Of a stretch of 64,000 nucleotides of DNA, positions 42,887 through 53,250 are shown piece after piece. The stretch's first letter is position 1. The number at the start of each line of letters is the position of its first letter. The notes under the pieces were generated by a model that did not search any database, had not been told where the DNA came from, and saw only the letters and a program-made list of their open reading frames with translations. This DNA comes from Nitrosomonas cryotolerans ATCC 49181. Lineage in GTDB: Bacteria; Pseudomonadota; Gammaproteobacteria; Burkholderiales; Nitrosomonadaceae. The position numbers and the translations under genes are program-made. Where the stretch lies: contig NZ_FSRO01000001.1 of NCBI RefSeq assembly GCF_900143275.1, positions 186,001-250,000 on the forward strand, written 5' to 3'.

Positions 42887-44269
42887 ATGTCAGCAAATAT
42901 GGTTGCACTCGCGTATTTAGTTGCCTCAGTGTTTTTTATACTGGCGCTAAAGGGCTTAAGTTCGCCGGAATCTGCTCGCCGTGGTAACTTGTTTGGTATA
43001 GTCGGGATGACGATTGCTGTCGCCACTACGCTGACTCTTACCGAGAATTGGGCGTTGATATTGGGATGTATTGCAGTGGGTGGCATCATTGGTGCAATTG
43101 TTGCGCAGCGTGTGCAGATGACGGCAATGCCGGAGCTGGTTGCCTTCATGCATTCTCTAGTTGGTCTGGCCGCGGTATTTATTGCCATCGCAGCTGTTAA
43201 TAATCCTGTTTCGTTTGGTTTGCCCGAAATATTACCCATGGGTAGTAAGCTAGAGTTGTTTCTGGGTACATTTATCGGTGCGATGACTTGGTCTGGATCA
43301 GTCATTGCATTTTTGAAATTATCAGGTCGTATGAGTGGTACACCCATTACGTTTAGCGGACAGCATATAGTTAATTTAATGCTGGCACTCGTAATGATCG
43401 GTTTTGGTCTATGGTTTTTCTTTAGCGATACAACTAACTGGACAGCATTCATTGCCATGACTGCTATCGCTTTCATATTGGGATTTTTAATTATTGTCCC
43501 GATTGGTGGCGCAGATATGCCGGTAGTGATCTCAATGCTTAATTCATATTCTGGCTGGGCTGCAGCGGGAATTGGCTTTTCATTGGGCAATCCTATGCTG
43601 ATTATTGCGGGCTCCTTGGTTGGTAGTTCTGGCGCAATCTTATCCTATATTATGTGCAAGGCTATGAACCGCCCGTTTCTCTCAGTTATATTGGGTGGTT
43701 TTGGTAGCGATGGCGGCGTCGCTGCAGTAGCCGGTGACGGAGAGCAAAAGAATTATCGTAGTGGCAGTGCAGATGATGCTGCTTTCTTGATGGGCAATGC
43801 AGATAGCGTCATTATTGTTCCGGGATATGGTCTTGCAGTAGCGAGAGCACAACATGCGGTCAAGGAATTGGCAGAGTCCTTACAAGCAAAAGGTGTCAGT
43901 GTGCGTTTTGCTATTCACCCTGTAGCTGGACGTATGCCTGGACATATGAATGTGTTGCTTGCAGAAGCAGAAATTCCTTATGAGCAGGTATTAGAAATGG
44001 ATGAGATCAATAGTGATTTTTCCAATACCGATGTTGTGTTGGTGCTGGGTGCAAATGACGTGGTAAATCCTGCGGCAAATATTCCTGGCAGTCCCATCTA
44101 TGGCATGCCCATTCTGGATGCTCATAAAGCTCGTACTGTAATGGTTGTTAAACGTAGCATGGCTGTTGGTTATGCTGGTCTTGATAACGATCTGTTTTAT
44201 ATGGATAAAACCATGATGATATTTGGTGATGCGAAGAAAGTAGTTGAGAGTATGGTCAAATCATTATAA
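42887..44269 (+). CDS. pntB: NAD(P)+ transhydrogenase, subunit beta
   Basis: The protein of 460 residues has about nine membrane helices (residues 1-~260) and a C-terminal NADP(H)-binding domain III with the GYGLAVARAQHAV motif, AGRMPGHMNVLLAEA and GANDVVNPAA. All are intact. Last gene of the pnt operon. Confidence 0.97.
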   Translation: MSANMVALAYLVASVFFILALKGLSSPESARRGNLFGIVGMTIAVATTLTLTENWALILGCIAVGGIIGAIVAQRVQMTAMPELVAFMHSLVGLAAVFIAIAAVNNPVSFGLPEILPMGSKLELFLGTFIGAMTWSGSVIAFLKLSGRMSGTPITFSGQHIVNLMLALVMIGFGLWFFFSDTTNWTAFIAMTAIAFILGFLIIVPIGGADMPVVISMLNSYSGWAAAGIGFSLGNPMLIIAGSLVGSSGAILSYIMCKAMNRPFLSVILGGFGSDGGVAAVAGDGEQKNYRSGSADDAAFLMGNADSVIIVPGYGLAVARAQHAVKELAESLQAKGVSVRFAIHPVAGRMPGHMNVLLAEAEIPYEQVLEMDEINSDFSNTDVVLVLGANDVVNPAANIPGSPIYGMPILDAHKARTVMVVKRSMAVGYAGLDNDLFYMDKTMMIFGDAKKVVESMVKSL

Positions 44270-44290
44270 TGGCTAGCTACAGTGCTTTTT

Positions 44291-44326
44291 AAGCGGCTAT
44301 AAGATCCGCTTGCTCTATAATTTTTC
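44291..44326 (+). terminator. Possible terminator after pntB
   Basis: AAGCGG (44291-44296) and CCGCTT (44306-44311) form a 6-bp stem with a 9-base loop; a T-run (TTTTT, 44321-44325) comes some ten bases later. Weak, since the T-run does not directly follow the stem. Confidence 0.4.
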
Positions 44327-44522
44327 GGAATATGCGAGAGGCTCCGGCCGGAAAGCAGGAAATGAGTAGCGCGGACATCGCAAGTATTTTCTGATTTATA
44401 AGATTTTCATTGCGATGTCTGCTGTTGCTCGATATATTGAGCATATATGCTAATTGCTGGACTCCCCATACTTTTCTTGATAATCGGCCATTTTTTCAGG
44501 TCATTCGACTTGAAATATGCTT

Positions 44523-44612
44523 GAGCGCTTTGCAAAACCCCAATAGTTAAAAAAATTAACCTTTTATAATCAATAATTGGAAACTTCTGGCGAGGGCTTG
44601 TGCAAAAGCCTT
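44523..44612 (-). repeat. 89-bp interspersed repeat, copy R6
   Basis: Opposite orientation to R3-R5. Ends are GAGCGCTTTGC and GCAAAAGCCTT, with CCCCAATAGTTAAAAAAATT and AACTTCTGGCGAGGG inside. The ends are worn and no target duplication is visible. Confidence 0.8.
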
Positions 44613-44663
44613 TTTCTGTAAGGAGCGCAAAGAAAGCTTATCCTAATTGGTTTCTTGACTAAC

Positions 44664-46181
44664 TTATTGGAGCTCTTTGAGAGGATGCGGTCTTGAAATG
44701 CCGAATCCTTGAGCAAAATCAACATCGATTTCACGTAGTTTGACGATAATTTCATTTGTCTCAACCAGTTCAGCAATGGTTTGGATCTTTATGATATGCG
44801 CTATACGGTTAATTGCAATAACTTTGGCTAGATCCTCTGGATCCTGGAGTATATTGCAAATTAAACTACCATCAATTTTAAGGAAGTCGATTTTTATTTT
44901 ACGCAATAAGTCCAGGGAAGCCTGATTATGATTAAAACTACATAATGAAACAAGGCACCCTAAATTTCTAATATTTTCTGCGAAACTTAATGCATTAGCT
45001 GGGTTGGCTATGGCATCTAGTTCTTCAATTTCAAAACAAAGTGTTTGCGCGGATATCTTGGTTTTTTGTAACTGATTCCTCATAAACTCGGAAAAACTGG
45101 TATCACTCAAAGTATCTTGGGCAACATTGATACAGAATATTGACTTAGATGTAGTTTGGTATGTAGATAGCCACTGTATCATATAGCTCACAACCCAGCG
45201 ATCGAGCAGCGGCATCATTTTATATTTTTCAACAAAAGGTAAAAATGCGCCTGGTGGTATTAAGTTATTTTCTTCTTCAGCCATTCGAATTAAAATTTCT
45301 TGATGAATAGGTGAAGGTGAATTTGGATCGTTCTGTAAGGGAGTAATCTTTTGACAATAAAGATGAAATTCACCGCCTTCGATGGCCTGAATAATACGAT
45401 CAGCAGAAACGCCTGACTGAGAATCCTCATTCTCTGGGATGCTGGAACGTATTTTATTTTCATCGGGATTTTTCTGCGTTGTCGGTTTTATAGGATCTGA
45501 CGTACCTGTAATTAAGTGATTATTTGATGGAGGCAGTTTTTTTTCTTGAGCACGAGGAATATGCAGTGTATAGAAACCAATTATTTCTCTTTTACTATCG
45601 AAATGGGGAATAAATTGTTCAGTGAAACTATAAGCCAATCCTTTAGAGGATTTGAGTATGCGCTCATTATGTACTATTTTCCCGGACAGGGTCTTCTTGA
45701 TACATTCTTGAATACCCAAATAAAACGCTGCATCGGAAAATTCCTGTAATAACCGGCCCTCGATTTGGTTTTCTTTTAACATGAACCATTTCTTAAATAG
45801 CTGATTATGGTAGCGACAACGCTGGTCGATATTAAAATAAGCTAGCATTACAGGAAAGCTTTCATCCACAAATTGTAAGCGAGTTTTATTTTCAGAGGCG
45901 GTTTTTTCTGCCCAGAGGCGATGCTTTATTTCATTTGTCAGCCTGTCTTTATTGGCTGCAAGTTGGCCTTCATAATTTCTAAGCTTCCTATTTGTGCGCA
46001 TAATCTGATTAGTCATAACCAATATTGATATAATGAGCGCTGTCCACAAGAGAGTAATCATCCATGCCAGCGCTATATCGATTATGGAATAGCTGGCCAT
46101 CATCAATAATGCAATTGCCGCGAAGGCGATGCCTGCCATGATATATGATTTGACTATATAAACTAGAGGGTTTCTACGCAC
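44664..46181 (-). CDS. Membrane protein with PAS-like and degenerate EAL domain
   Basis: The protein of 505 residues has two N-terminal membrane helices (about 13-55), a charged coiled-coil linker, a PAS-like segment (~100-210) and an EAL domain (~262-505). The signature EAL-R reads EILIR. The Asn (INVAQ), the Glu (FEIEE), KIDG and QGFGISRP are kept. The metal-binding DDFGTG motif, however, is replaced by CSFNHNQ (~413), and AEGVE reads AELVE. It is therefore probably not an active c-di-GMP phosphodiesterase, though it may bind c-di-GMP as an effector; this is inference. No GGDEF domain. Stands alone on the minus strand, convergent with pntB. Confidence 0.85.
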   Translation of the reverse strand: MRRNPLVYIVKSYIMAGIAFAAIALLMMASYSIIDIALAWMITLLWTALIISILVMTNQIMRTNRKLRNYEGQLAANKDRLTNEIKHRLWAEKTASENKTRLQFVDESFPVMLAYFNIDQRCRYHNQLFKKWFMLKENQIEGRLLQEFSDAAFYLGIQECIKKTLSGKIVHNERILKSSKGLAYSFTEQFIPHFDSKREIIGFYTLHIPRAQEKKLPPSNNHLITGTSDPIKPTTQKNPDENKIRSSIPENEDSQSGVSADRIIQAIEGGEFHLYCQKITPLQNDPNSPSPIHQEILIRMAEEENNLIPPGAFLPFVEKYKMMPLLDRWVVSYMIQWLSTYQTTSKSIFCINVAQDTLSDTSFSEFMRNQLQKTKISAQTLCFEIEELDAIANPANALSFAENIRNLGCLVSLCSFNHNQASLDLLRKIKIDFLKIDGSLICNILQDPEDLAKVIAINRIAHIIKIQTIAELVETNEIIVKLREIDVDFAQGFGISRPHPLKELQ

Positions 46182-46276
46182 GCTTATTCCTTGCTATCAG
46201 GAGTTCTGATCATAATAAATTGCTGAATCAGGGAGTTATGCTATCTATATTAACGACTGCGCTATATAGATTAAGA

Positions 46277-47314
46277 CTAAGTAATGTTATAAGTCATCAG
46301 TGATTTTATAGGTCGCCAGAATTTCCATAAACTGGCGCGTGTTACAGTAAAATTCAAAGTTGAGTTTTCATTCATAGAGGTAATTGTTAATTGATCAATT
46401 GTTCCTTTTTGCAGTGCCTGGTGTAAAGGTGTGAACCAGTTTCGTTCCAGTTCTTTTAGATTTTCACGCCAGCTATAGGCATTTCTATAATTAGCTTTTT
46501 CTAACAAGCTATTTAATACGACCAGATGGTTCCCTGGCGTTGCGAGCTGTTGCCAGGTTGAAGCGTTGGGTGGCAGTTCTGCATGTTGTGTGTGGCTTGC
46601 TTGCGCTAAAGCGCGGGGGAAAGCATCATGACTCCATATTTGATTATAATTAGATGTCACCTTTTTTGGCATGGTTCCACCACCCCAAAACCAGATACTA
46701 TTAATGGCTAGTTCACCGCGTACTGTACGTGCCTGATTAAGTGGATGTTCATGTAGCAGCATCTGTATCTCGTTAAAGGTTCTATGCCATCTCATGCTGT
46801 CTTGTCCAAATGGCAGAGAGTTATTAATATTTCGGCACGTCATTTGACTGAGAGAATGTGTGTGTATTGCCGGTATATCGGTTGTGTGCACATACCAACG
46901 ATCAGGACATAGTGGAAGAAAGGTTAAGTTATCTTTATTAAAATTATCATTAAGCACTTCAGCAAACTGGTTAGCTTCTTCTTGCGTGATTTGAAAAATT
47001 TGACTATCAGCCAGCATAATATGATTCTGCTCGATACGTAGGTGTACTGGATCGGCACGTATCCAATAATCTTTACTATTTTTGATTTTATCCGGACTGT
47101 CAATTTGTAGCATAATGGGTGCCACGGGCCAGTCTTGTTGCTTTGTAATACCGAAAGTGTGACAAAGCCATGCATCGATTTCTCTTGGCTGATCCTTAAT
47201 GCGCTCACTTTTTGCTAATATTATTTCTAATGTGGGTAATGATAAATCGTGATAAATATCACGTTGTGATAGATCAGGCCAAAGAAGGGCAGGAATAAGA
47301 AGATGTAAATTCAT
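46277..47314 (-). CDS. RpfE/COG4255-like protein (phosphoglycerate-mutase-related, uncertain)
   Basis: The protein of 345 residues begins with the hydrophobic MNLHLLIPALLWPD and has conserved elements such as PLCPDRWY, LPFGQDSMRWHRTFNEIQMLLHEHP and NSIWFWGGG. It resembles the betaproteobacterial proteins annotated as RpfE or phosphoglycerate mutase-like (COG4255). None of the metal ligands of the independent mutase can be confirmed, so an enzymatic role is unproven. In other genomes it often lies before recJ, which is not seen here. Confidence 0.6.
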   Translation of the reverse strand: MNLHLLIPALLWPDLSQRDIYHDLSLPTLEIILAKSERIKDQPREIDAWLCHTFGITKQQDWPVAPIMLQIDSPDKIKNSKDYWIRADPVHLRIEQNHIMLADSQIFQITQEEANQFAEVLNDNFNKDNLTFLPLCPDRWYVHTTDIPAIHTHSLSQMTCRNINNSLPFGQDSMRWHRTFNEIQMLLHEHPLNQARTVRGELAINSIWFWGGGTMPKKVTSNYNQIWSHDAFPRALAQASHTQHAELPPNASTWQQLATPGNHLVVLNSLLEKANYRNAYSWRENLKELERNWFTPLHQALQKGTIDQLTITSMNENSTLNFTVTRASLWKFWRPIKSLMTYNIT

Positions 47315-47701
47315 TGTAAGAAAAGGTGATATTAAATATTTTTTGCGGATTAAATAAAAGATAATGCTTAGATGAGGTTCTATTTAAGATGTTCCGCTTA
47401 TTTGTAAATTGAAGGTTATCTATGAATAATGCGGTTATTTCGATGATAGCTTTGTTAGCTGTTATGGTGCTCCATTTTTCAAATAAATGTCGCTCTGTTT
47501 CGAGTAGAAGTATGATTCCTGGATGATCGGTTGATTTAGTGATCCAACTGAATATGGATGAAAATGAGAAAATGAGGCTTCTTATTGAAATAACTGCTTA
47601 TTTAAACTGCATGGTATAGCATATATTCTTGGCTGCTATATTTATTTTGATATTACAGAGCTTTTTCATTTGACTGGTTGCACTAATAAATTCTTGGAAG
47701 A
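47315..47701. other. Gap between the RpfE-like and aspartic protease genes
   Basis: 387 bases between divergent genes. A 34-codon frame at 47421-47525 (plus) encodes a short hydrophobic peptide (MNNAVISMIALLAVMVL...), which could be a small membrane protein; there is no other support for it. Confidence 0.4.
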
Positions 47702-48190
47702 ATGAATAATTATATCCCATGGGGCCATATTAGTGCTTTAGTGACTTGGATTGCGATCTTTAGTGTGGCTTATGTGTATTTTGAAATTCGGCAAGAACCG
47801 ATGGTTGCAGTGGCTGAGGAGGGACTAATCCCCGGTGAGATTGTGATACCAAGATCGTTGGATGGTCATTACTATATACGAGGCTCCATTAATGGGTATC
47901 CTGTGGATTTTATGGTTGATACAGGAGCCAGTGTCGTTTCTGTTAATGATCATTTTTCGAAAAAGGCTAGTTTACCCAGCGGAACACCCGTAAGCCTTTC
48001 GACGGCTGGGGGTATCGTCACGGGTGAAATAATATCAGGACAAACTGTTGAGGCGGGCGGGATCTCGATAAAGGGCTTGAGCGTTAGCGTCGGTATACAA
48101 AGTGAAATGGCGCTGCTTGGCCAGAATTTCTTACGTAGAGTGGATGTGATTCAGTCTAATGATAAAATGATATTACGGATTAGAACATGA
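47702..48190 (+). CDS. Retropepsin-like aspartic protease, membrane-anchored (TIGR02281 type)
   Basis: The protein of 162 residues has one N-terminal membrane helix (LVTWIAIFSVAYVYF), then a single retroviral-type aspartic protease domain with the catalytic VDTGAS motif and the hydrophobic-hydrophobic-Gly segment ALLGQNFLRRV. Such clan AA proteases act as dimers; substrates in proteobacteria are unknown. The domain is predicted to face the periplasm. Stands alone. Confidence 0.88.
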   Translation: MNNYIPWGHISALVTWIAIFSVAYVYFEIRQEPMVAVAEEGLIPGEIVIPRSLDGHYYIRGSINGYPVDFMVDTGASVVSVNDHFSKKASLPSGTPVSLSTAGGIVTGEIISGQTVEAGGISIKGLSVSVGIQSEMALLGQNFLRRVDVIQSNDKMILRIRT

Positions 48191-48677
48191 TAGCGTGCTG
48201 GTCAATATATTCTTTGTGATTAAAGGAGCAGTGTAGTTAAAAGAAAATAATAGAAGCAAAAAGTGGATTCAGGACATCTTTTTTTTCCCAAAAAACTGAA
48301 AACTGCCATTGTTGATTTTAAGAAATGAATATAATGACGACTGACCCATAATGTTAATTTCAGAATGGACGCTAAACGGGAGATCAATGTATTAACCGAG
48401 CAATCTTCTTGATTTACGGTTTTGAATAAACCTCAGTGGGAATGTGGCAAACAATACCAGTATTTTAATACGGAGTCGGTATTAAGAAAATGCTAGACAT
48501 AATCCGATTGTATGAGCATATAAAATTCAAACTTGTTATTAGATTCAACGGTTACTATGATTGATAACAGACTGTCCTGTGAAGAAAATGAAGTATTGTT
48601 AAATTATGAATCGGTATGAGTGAGGTGTTTTGACTTGCTAGTGTTGTGACACGATCCACCCAATTTTTGGAGATGTA
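48191..48677. other. Gap upstream of icd
   Basis: 487 bases without a gene. A possible -10 (TATAAT, about 48332-48337) has a poor -35. No repeat copy found. Confidence 0.45.
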
Positions 48678-49928
48678 ATGTATCAGAATATAGTAATACC
48701 AGCTGAGGGCGATAAGATTCATGTTAATGATAATTTTTCATTAAACGTACCGGATAATCCAATTATTCCATTTATTGAGGGAGACGGTATTGGTATCGAT
48801 ATTACGCCGGTAATGCGGAAGGTCGTTGATTCGGCGATCGCTAAAGCGTACGGTGGTACACGTAAGATTTCATGGATGGAAATTTATGCGGGTGAGAAAT
48901 CTACACGCCTATATGGTGAGCATGTATGGTTACCGGAAGAAACATTGCAGGCAGCAAGAGAATATGTGGTTTCTATCAAAGGACCATTGACTACACCGGT
49001 AGGCGGTGGAATTCGTTCTATTAATGTGGCGTTACGCCAGCAGCTTGATCTGTATATTTGCTTGCGGCCTGTACATTATTTTAAAGGAGTACCCAGTCCG
49101 GTGAAGAATCCGGAAAAGACCGAGATGGTGATCTTCCGTGAAAACTCTGAAGATATCTATGCTGGAATAGAATGGGAGGCTGAATCGGAATCTGCAAAGA
49201 AAATAATAAATTTCTTAATAAAGGATATGAACGTGGCTAATATCCGCTTTCCACAAACATCCGGGATAGGTATTAAACCCGTGTCTAGAGAAGGTACGGA
49301 GCGATTTATAAGAAAAGCCATTCAGTATGCAATTGATAATAAGCGTCGATCAGTGACTTTGGTTCATAAGGGGAATATTATGAAATTCACTGAAGGCGCA
49401 TTCAAAAACTGGGGCTATGGGTTAGCAAAAAAAGAATTTGGTGCTGAATTACTGGATGGGGGGCCCTGGATGAAGTTACCTGCTGATAAAGGTGGGGTCA
49501 TTATCAAAGATGTCATTGCAGATGCTTTTTTACAGCAGATTCTCTTGCGTCCAGAAGAATATGATGTGGTTGCTACATTGAATTTAAATGGAGACTATAT
49601 ATCTGATGCACTGGCAGCCCAAGTGGGTGGGATCGGTATTGCTCCGGGGGCCAATTTAAGTGATTCAGTTGCCGTATTTGAGGCGACACATGGCACAGCA
49701 CCCAAATATGCGGGTAAAGATCAGGTAAATCCAGGATCAATCATTCTGTCAGCAGAAATGATGTTGCGGCATATGGGCTGGACCGAGGCGGCTAATTTAA
49801 TCATAAAGGCAATGGAGGATACTATTCAGGATAAAATCGTGACTTATGATTTTGCGCGACAGATGATTGGTACTCAGAAAGTATCTTGCTCAGCGTTCGG
49901 AGACGCGTTGATAGAGCATATGGTGTAA
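48678..49928 (+). CDS. icd: NADP-dependent isocitrate dehydrogenase
   Basis: Oxidative decarboxylation of isocitrate to 2-oxoglutarate in the TCA cycle. The protein has 416 residues, the E. coli Icd type. The phosphorylatable active-site Ser lies in [17 protein letters not shown] carries the Lys-Tyr pair that gives NADP specificity, and [12 protein letters not shown] starts the fold. TTTTGGAG precedes the ATG as ribosome-binding site. Monocistronic by appearance. Confidence 0.97.
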   Translation: MYQNIVIPAEGDKIHVNDNFSLNVPDNPIIPFIEGDGIGIDITPVMRKVVDSAIAKAYGGTRKISWMEIYAGEKSTRLYGEHVWLPEETLQAAREYVVSIKGPLTTPVGGGIRSINVALRQQLDLYICLRPVHYFKGVPSPVKNPEKTEMVIFRENSEDIYAGIEWEAESESAKKIINFLIKDMNVANIRFPQTSGIGIKPVSREGTERFIRKAIQYAIDNKRRSVTLVHKGNIMKFTEGAFKNWGYGLAKKEFGAELLDGGPWMKLPADKGGVIIKDVIADAFLQQILLRPEEYDVVATLNLNGDYISDALAAQVGGIGIAPGANLSDSVAVFEATHGTAPKYAGKDQVNPGSIILSAEMMLRHMGWTEAANLIIKAMEDTIQDKIVTYDFARQMIGTQKVSCSAFGDALIEHMV

Positions 49929-49962
49929 AGCTGCGTAGAGAGAATTTTTTGATTCGGTGTTA

Positions 49963-49996
49963 AGATCCCTTTCCAAGAAAAACCGGCAAGGGATCT
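49963..49996. terminator. Inverted repeat between icd and the cold-shock gene
   Basis: AGATCCCTT (49963-49971) and AAGGGATCT (49988-49996) are perfect inverted repeats separated by 16 bases. They lie between two convergent genes. There is no clean T-run after the stem, so its role as a two-way terminator is only a guess. Confidence 0.5.
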
Positions 49997-50050
49997 GTAA
50001 ATCTGGCGACCACAAGCTGGGCGCAGCTTAGCTACGCCAGCTAGAACTCG

Positions 50051-50254
50051 TTAAGCAGACTGGATGTTTGAGGCTTGTTTTCCTTTCGGGCCTTGAGTAA
50101 CATCAAAACTTACTTTTTGGCCTTCTTTCAATGTCTTGAATCCAGACATGTTGATTGCGGAGAAGTGTGCAAATAAATCTTCGCTACCATCATCAGGGGT
50201 AATAAATCCGAATCCCTTGGAATCATTGAACCATTTTACTATACCTGTTGCCAT
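50051..50254 (-). CDS. Cold-shock protein CspA family
   Basis: An OB-fold RNA chaperone of 67 residues. RNP1 (KGFGFITPD) and RNP2 (DLFAHFSAI) motifs are present, and the length is standard. Convergent with icd; upstream are 289 non-coding bases before clpS, leaving room for the long structured leader typical of cold-shock genes (positions 50255-50400). Which csp paralogue it is cannot be told from sequence. Confidence 0.96.
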   Translation of the reverse strand: MATGIVKWFNDSKGFGFITPDDGSEDLFAHFSAINMSGFKTLKEGQKVSFDVTQGPKGKQASNIQSA

Positions 50255-50543
50255 TTCTACTTCCTATAAAAAACTGGGCCGGAAACCCTAACACTATTTG
50301 AATTTCAAGACCGCAAACGGCTCTAACCAGTACTGCAGAGAACTTGAAGCCAAACGCCACATATCGTTTTACGCAAATCTGATGTTAAAGTCAAGCGGTT
50401 ACGTTATATTTGTGGCGTAAAAATAAGCTGATATTCCTCAATATACTTGAAAATTTTGTCGTAATCGTCAAATATGTTAATAATGAGAATAAACTCTATA
50501 TTTAGATATAAAACTGACTAATTAATAAGTGGGATAAGTCGTT

Positions 50544-50852
50544 ATGGCAGTCGGTGATTTTGAAAATGTTATACAAGAAAAGGCGAAGAGCAAGTTGAAA
50601 GCGCCCCCATTGTATAAAATTTTATTATTGAATGATGATTTCACTCCTATGGAGTTCGTCGTGCTTGTATTGCAAACATTCTTTTCAATGAATCAGGAGC
50701 AAGCGACACAAATTATGTTAAAAGTCCATACGGAAGGAGTTGGAGTCTGCGGTGTTTATCCGGGTGATATTGCACTCACGAAGGTTAAGCAAGTTGTTGA
50801 GTTCTCAAAAAAGAATCAGCATCCACTGAGATGTGTCATGGAGGAAAATTAA
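50544..50852 (+). CDS. clpS: ATP-dependent Clp protease adaptor ClpS
   Basis: ClpS delivers N-degron proteins to ClpAP. The protein of 102 residues has the [20 protein letters not shown] motif, and the N-degron pocket residues around NDD and MEFVV are intact. The C-terminal HPLRCVMEE is standard. One base separates its stop from the clpA ATG, so the two are coupled. Confidence 0.97.
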   Translation: MAVGDFENVIQEKAKSKLKAPPLYKILLLNDDFTPMEFVVLVLQTFFSMNQEQATQIMLKVHTEGVGVCGVYPGDIALTKVKQVVEFSKKNQHPLRCVMEEN

Positions 50853-50853
50853 A

Positions 50854-53112
50854 ATGATTGCCCCGGATTTAGAGGTCAGCTTGCATATGGCATTTGTAGA
50901 GTCAAGACAAAAGCGCCATGAATTTATTACGGTAGAGCACTTGCTGTTAGCGATGCTCGATAATAGCAGTGCAGCGGAGGTGTTAGGTGCTTGTTCAGTC
51001 AACATAGATGATTTACGAACAGCATTACTGGATCATGTTGCGCGTCATACACCGATTGTGAGCGGTGAAGGTGAAGTGGATACGCAACCGACATTGGGTT
51101 TTCAGCGTGTTATCCAGCGCGCCATTTTGCATGTTCAGTCATCAGGTAAAAAGGAAGTGACCGGCGCTAATATATTGGTGGCAATTTTTGGCGAAAAAGA
51201 TTCACATGCCGTTTATTTTTTACAGGAAAAAGGGGTAACTCGGCTGGATGTTGTTAATTATATTTCGCATAACATCAAGAAATTGACGCAACATAATGAT
51301 CCTAAAGTAGGAAATGAAAGCGAAACCGAGCTGGAGCAGGGTATAGGTAGCGTACTCGAGAATTATACCGTGAATCTTAATACTCAGGCGTTAACAAACA
51401 AAATAGATCCGCTCATAGGTCGTGATAAAGAAATTGAACGAGTCGTACAAACGCTATGCCGCCGCCGAAAAAATAATCCATTATTAGTAGGTGAAGCAGG
51501 TGTGGGTAAGACTGCGATTGCAGAAGGACTGGCAAAGCAAATTGTGGCGGGAAATGTACCCGAACTGTTGTTGAATCATCAGGTTTATGCTTTGGATATG
51601 GGTGCATTATTGGCGGGTACAAAATACCGTGGTGATTTCGAACAACGATTAAAAGCAGTATTAAAGCAACTCATCGATAATAAAGACACCATTCTGTTTA
51701 TTGATGAAATTCATACTTTAATTGGTGCCGGTGCAGCTTCTGGTGGCGCTTTAGATGCTTCGAATCTCTTGAAGCCCGTATTGAGTACTGGAGAACTAAA
51801 GTGTATTGGTGCGACTACGTATAACGAATATCGTGGAATTTTTGAGAAGGATCATGCCTTGTCAAGACGTTTTCAGAAAATTGATATTTCTGAGCCGAGT
51901 GTGGATGAAACGGTCGCGATACTACGTGGTCTAAAATCTCGTTACGAATTACATCATAAAGTCAAATATACCGCGGGTGCACTTACAACAGCAGCAGAAC
52001 TGTCAGCGCGTTATATTAATGACAGACATTTGCCTGATAAAGCGATAGATGTGATTGATGAAGCGGGTGCGGCACAACGTATCTTGCCGAAATCAAGACA
52101 ACGTAAAGTGATCGGGAAGCATGAGATTGAAAATATAGTGGCTAAAATAGTGCGTATTCCGCCACAGAGTGTTTCTTCTGGTGACCGCAATAAGCTGCGG
52201 GTGCTAGATCGTGATTTGAAAGCGGTTGTATTTGGACAGGATCAAGCCATTAATGCACTGTCTGCGGCGATCAAGATGGCCAGGAGTGGATTGGGCAATG
52301 CACAGAAACCAGTTGGTTCGTTTCTTTTTTCTGGCCCTACAGGCGTAGGTAAAACCGAAGTAGCGCGGCAATTGGCCTATGCGCTTGGGATTCATCTACA
52401 CCGTTTTGATATGTCCGAGTATATGGAGCGTCATGCTGTATCACGTTTGATTGGTGCTCCACCCGGGTATGTCGGTTTTGATCAGAGCGGTTTGCTGACT
52501 GAATCAATCATAAAACATCCTTACTCAGTGCTGCTGCTGGATGAAATTGAGAAAGCGCATCCAGATATTTTTAATATTCTGCTGCAGGTTATGGATTATG
52601 GCACATTAACGGATAATAATGGACGTAAGGTGGATTTCCGTAACGTTATCATTATTATGACGACTAATGCGGGCGCTGAATCGCTGGCTAAGACTTCGAT
52701 TGGTTTTACCAAGTCAACTCAGGCAGGGGGGGAAATGGCCGATATAAAGCGCTTGTTTACACCCGAATTTCGTAATCGATTAGATGCCATTATTTCATTT
52801 TCTACTTTAGATACGGCGGTTATTTTGCGGGTTACAGATAAATTCCTGATCCAGCTTGAAGCACAACTGCAAGAAAAGAAAGTAGAGGTAACGTTTACTA
52901 ATGAATTGCGGCAATATCTGGCTAAAAACGGTTTTGATCCACTGATGGGCGCGAGGCCGATGGAACGCCTGATACAAGATACTATTCGTAGTGCCTTAGC
53001 TGATGAATTATTGTTTGGGCGACTTGTCAATGGCGGTAAAGTGGTCGTAGATATAAGTGCTCAGGGTGAGGTGAAGCTTCAGTTCGAAGAGGAAGCCGAG
53101 GCTATTTTATAA
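50854..53112 (+). CDS. clpA: ATP-dependent Clp protease ATP-binding subunit ClpA
   Basis: AAA+ unfoldase of 752 residues that feeds ClpP. The N-domain (1-~145) binds ClpS. D1 has Walker A GEAGVGKT at 213-220; D2 has GPTGVGKT at 494-501. The C-terminal [14 protein letters not shown] follows. I place the start at ATG 50854, preceded by GAGGAAAA inside clpS, rather than the overlapping GTG 50833. The clpP gene is not in the window. Confidence 0.96.
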   Translation: MIAPDLEVSLHMAFVESRQKRHEFITVEHLLLAMLDNSSAAEVLGACSVNIDDLRTALLDHVARHTPIVSGEGEVDTQPTLGFQRVIQRAILHVQSSGKKEVTGANILVAIFGEKDSHAVYFLQEKGVTRLDVVNYISHNIKKLTQHNDPKVGNESETELEQGIGSVLENYTVNLNTQALTNKIDPLIGRDKEIERVVQTLCRRRKNNPLLVGEAGVGKTAIAEGLAKQIVAGNVPELLLNHQVYALDMGALLAGTKYRGDFEQRLKAVLKQLIDNKDTILFIDEIHTLIGAGAASGGALDASNLLKPVLSTGELKCIGATTYNEYRGIFEKDHALSRRFQKIDISEPSVDETVAILRGLKSRYELHHKVKYTAGALTTAAELSARYINDRHLPDKAIDVIDEAGAAQRILPKSRQRKVIGKHEIENIVAKIVRIPPQSVSSGDRNKLRVLDRDLKAVVFGQDQAINALSAAIKMARSGLGNAQKPVGSFLFSGPTGVGKTEVARQLAYALGIHLHRFDMSEYMERHAVSRLIGAPPGYVGFDQSGLLTESIIKHPYSVLLLDEIEKAHPDIFNILLQVMDYGTLTDNNGRKVDFRNVIIIMTTNAGAESLAKTSIGFTKSTQAGGEMADIKRLFTPEFRNRLDAIISFSTLDTAVILRVTDKFLIQLEAQLQEKKVEVTFTNELRQYLAKNGFDPLMGARPMERLIQDTIRSALADELLFGRLVNGGKVVVDISAQGEVKLQFEEEAEAIL

Positions 53113-53250
53113 TTTTGATTTGCTGTGTTTGTGTTTATTTATATCGAGCAGCAGTTGGATGCCTATGGTATGTGATAGAGGGTCGTTATTCGGAATAGAT
53201 TAGCTTGGCTGTCATGCCCATTTTTTTATGATTACCGGTTTAGGGGGGAA

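Larger units (their letters stand above)
44270..44663. other. Gap between convergent pntB and EAL genes
   Basis: 394 bases with a weak hairpin (44291-44311) and repeat R6 (44523-44612). No gene seen. Confidence 0.5.

Noticed and set aside
47421-47525. Possible 34-residue hydrophobic small protein
   Set aside because: Too short and without supporting context; mentioned only in the gap entry.
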